A DNA stretch of 64,000 bases from Pseudomonas sp. K2I15. GTDB lineage: Bacteria; Pseudomonadota; Gammaproteobacteria; Pseudomonadales; Pseudomonadaceae. A model generated the notes under the pieces. The model saw only the letters and a program-made list of their open reading frames with translations. It was not told the DNA's origin and ran no database searches. Below, piece after piece: positions 62,768 through 64,000 of this stretch. The stretch covers positions 45,980 through 109,979 of the forward strand of contig NZ_NIXO01000015.1 of assembly GCF_002204795.1 (NCBI RefSeq), given 5' to 3'. Numbering within the stretch: position 1 is the first letter of the stretch; every line of letters begins with the position of its first letter. The position numbers and the translations under genes are program-made.

Positions 62768-63909
62768 CCGAACCGACGACGACCACCACCAACGCCATCG
62801 CTTCCACGCCGGAAGGCACCGCACCGCCGAGCATGCCGGCCACCGAACCCCGCTCCTTGCGGGTGCGCATCATCTCCTCGATGGGCTTTGCCGCGATTGC
62901 GATTGTCGGCGTGCTGATCGTGCTCTACGCCTGGCAGTTGCCGCCCTTCAGCAGCGCCGTGGAAAGCACCGAGAACGCCCTGGTGCGTGGCCAGGTGACG
63001 ATCATCGGGCCGCAGCTCAGCGGTTACGTGTATGAAGTGCCGGTGACGGACTTCCAGTACGTCAAGGCTGGGGATTTACTGGTGCGCCTCGATGACCGTA
63101 TCTACAAGCAGCGCCTCGACCAGGCGCAGGCGCAACTGGCGGTGCAGCAGGCGTCGTTGGCCAACGTGGTGCAGCAACGCAACAGTGCCGAGGCGACCAT
63201 CAAGCTGCGCCAGGCCGCCTTGGCCGACAGCCAGGCCCAGGCCCTTAAAGGCACGGCCGACCTGCGCCGCAACGAAGAGCTGATCCGCGACGGCTCGGTG
63301 TCCAAGCGCGATCTGGACGTGACCCGCGCCGCCAATGCGCAGACCATCGCGGCCGTGGCCCAGGCCCAGGCCAGCCTGGAAATCGCCCGGCAGGATCTGC
63401 AGACGGTGATCGTCAATCGCGGTTCGCTGGAGGCGGCGGTGGCCAATGCAGATGCGGCGGTAGAGCTTGCGCGTATCGACCTGTCGAACACCCGGATCAT
63501 CGCCCCGCGTGACGGGCAACTGGGGCAGATTGGCGTGCGCCTTGGGGCCTACGTCAACAGCGGCGCGCAGTTGATGGCGTTGGTGCCGAACCAGTTGTGG
63601 GTGATCGCCAACATGAAAGAAACCCAGATGGATAATGTGCAGGTCGGCCAGCCGGTGACCTTCACCGTCGATGCCCTGGACCACCGCAAGTTTCACGGCA
63701 CGGTGCAGCGCATTTCGCCGGCTACCGGGTCCGAGTTCAGCCTGTTGCAGGCGGATAACGCCACTGGCAACTTTGTGAAGATCGCCCAGCGGGTGCCGGT
63801 GCGGATTACCGTCGACCCGGGGCAGGAACAAAGTGAGCGGCTGCGGCCGGGGTTGTCGGTAGTGGTGAGTATCGACACGGCGGGGCGCTTGAAAAACACC
63901 CCTCCTTGA
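62764..63909 (+). CDS. HlyD-family membrane fusion protein (EmrA-like)
   Basis: A 381-residue adaptor with one N-terminal membrane anchor (GFAAIAIVGVLIVLYAW, about 40-57), the lipoyl-type half RGQVTIIGPQLSGYVYEVPV, a long coiled coil (about 115-235) and the second half NTRIIAPRDGQLGQIGVRLG. It connects the DHA2 transporter to an outer-membrane channel. Its ATG overlaps the transporter's stop. Confidence 0.9.
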   Translation: MTEPTTTTTNAIASTPEGTAPPSMPATEPRSLRVRIISSMGFAAIAIVGVLIVLYAWQLPPFSSAVESTENALVRGQVTIIGPQLSGYVYEVPVTDFQYVKAGDLLVRLDDRIYKQRLDQAQAQLAVQQASLANVVQQRNSAEATIKLRQAALADSQAQALKGTADLRRNEELIRDGSVSKRDLDVTRAANAQTIAAVAQAQASLEIARQDLQTVIVNRGSLEAAVANADAAVELARIDLSNTRIIAPRDGQLGQIGVRLGAYVNSGAQLMALVPNQLWVIANMKETQMDNVQVGQPVTFTVDALDHRKFHGTVQRISPATGSEFSLLQADNATGNFVKIAQRVPVRITVDPGQEQSERLRPGLSVVVSIDTAGRLKNTPP

Positions 63910-63926
63910 CACAATGGAGATCAAAA

Positions 63927-64000
63927 TGTGGGAGCGGGCTTGCTCGCGAATGCGGGGTGTCAGTCACTGAATGTGTTTCTGATACACCGCATTCGCGAGC
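63927..64000. repeat. REPIN cut by the window end
   Basis: Starts TGTGGGAGCGGGCTTGCTCG 18 bp after the EmrA-like stop; the second arm (GCATTCGCGAGC) runs into the window edge. Confidence 0.9.

Overview
The window looks like chromosomal DNA of a fluorescent pseudomonad, most likely of the Pseudomonas fluorescens group. The reasons are a pyoverdine locus with PvdS-type promoters, a classical bkd operon with bkdR, a ped/exa-type PQQ alcohol-oxidation cluster, high-GC codon use, and many REPIN elements with the outer arm TGTGGGAGCGGGCTTGCTCG or its TGTAGGAGCGAGC variant. No tRNA, rRNA, prophage, insertion sequence or CRISPR array was seen. Names of genes rest on motifs and gene order read by eye, not on database searches.

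Region 1 (1-18372) is pyoverdine biosynthesis, maturation, export and uptake. It holds the 3' end of a peptide synthetase that ends in an epimerization domain, an HSL-type hydrolase, the receptor fpvA, the ferribactin exporter pvdE, the periplasmic maturation genes pvdO, pvdN, pvdM and pvdP, the export pump opmQ-pvdT-pvdR, the ECF sigma factor fpvI, and pvdA. Five exact TAAAT-N16-CGT iron-starvation boxes stand before pvdE, pvdMNO, pvdP, pvdR and pvdA. fpvA has none, which fits FpvI control. fpvR and pvdF are missing from the positions they hold in P. aeruginosa PAO1.

Region 2 (18373-29377) has a two-gene putative DNA-repair module (radical SAM protein plus DUF4130-type partner) behind a LexA-like palindrome; a basic amino acid ABC transporter operon with an Lrp-type regulator; ornithine cyclodeaminase with a CtlX-like citrulline hydrolase; a double-GNAT protein; and ilvE. 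REPINs separate almost every transcription unit.

Region 3 (29378-40300) has bkdA1-bkdA2-bkdB-lpdV with divergent bkdR, a small unknown protein, a chemoreceptor, and a sulfide-detoxification group (persulfide dioxygenase-like MBL protein, SQR, TauE/SafE exporter).

Region 4 (40301-58419) is a PQQ-dependent alcohol oxidation cluster. Sensing: FIST protein, two hybrid histidine kinases, LuxR-type regulator. Transport and accessory: PQQ-associated ABC system, beta-propeller and rhodanese-like protein. Electron transfer and oxidation: cytochrome c550, a periplasmic binding protein, a SoxYZ-like carrier, a metallohydrolase, a quinoprotein alcohol dehydrogenase with lanthanide-type metal ligands, and aldehyde dehydrogenase. 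A lone pqqA and an iron-type alcohol dehydrogenase complete it. A shared TACCAAGGTAGTA-like motif lies about 60-115 bp before several of its genes and is a candidate operator.

Region 5 (58420-64000) has a DASS/SLC13 anion transporter, a nearly 1-kb long-armed inverted repeat that encloses two tandem REPIN-bearing units, and an EmrB/EmrA-type efflux pair.
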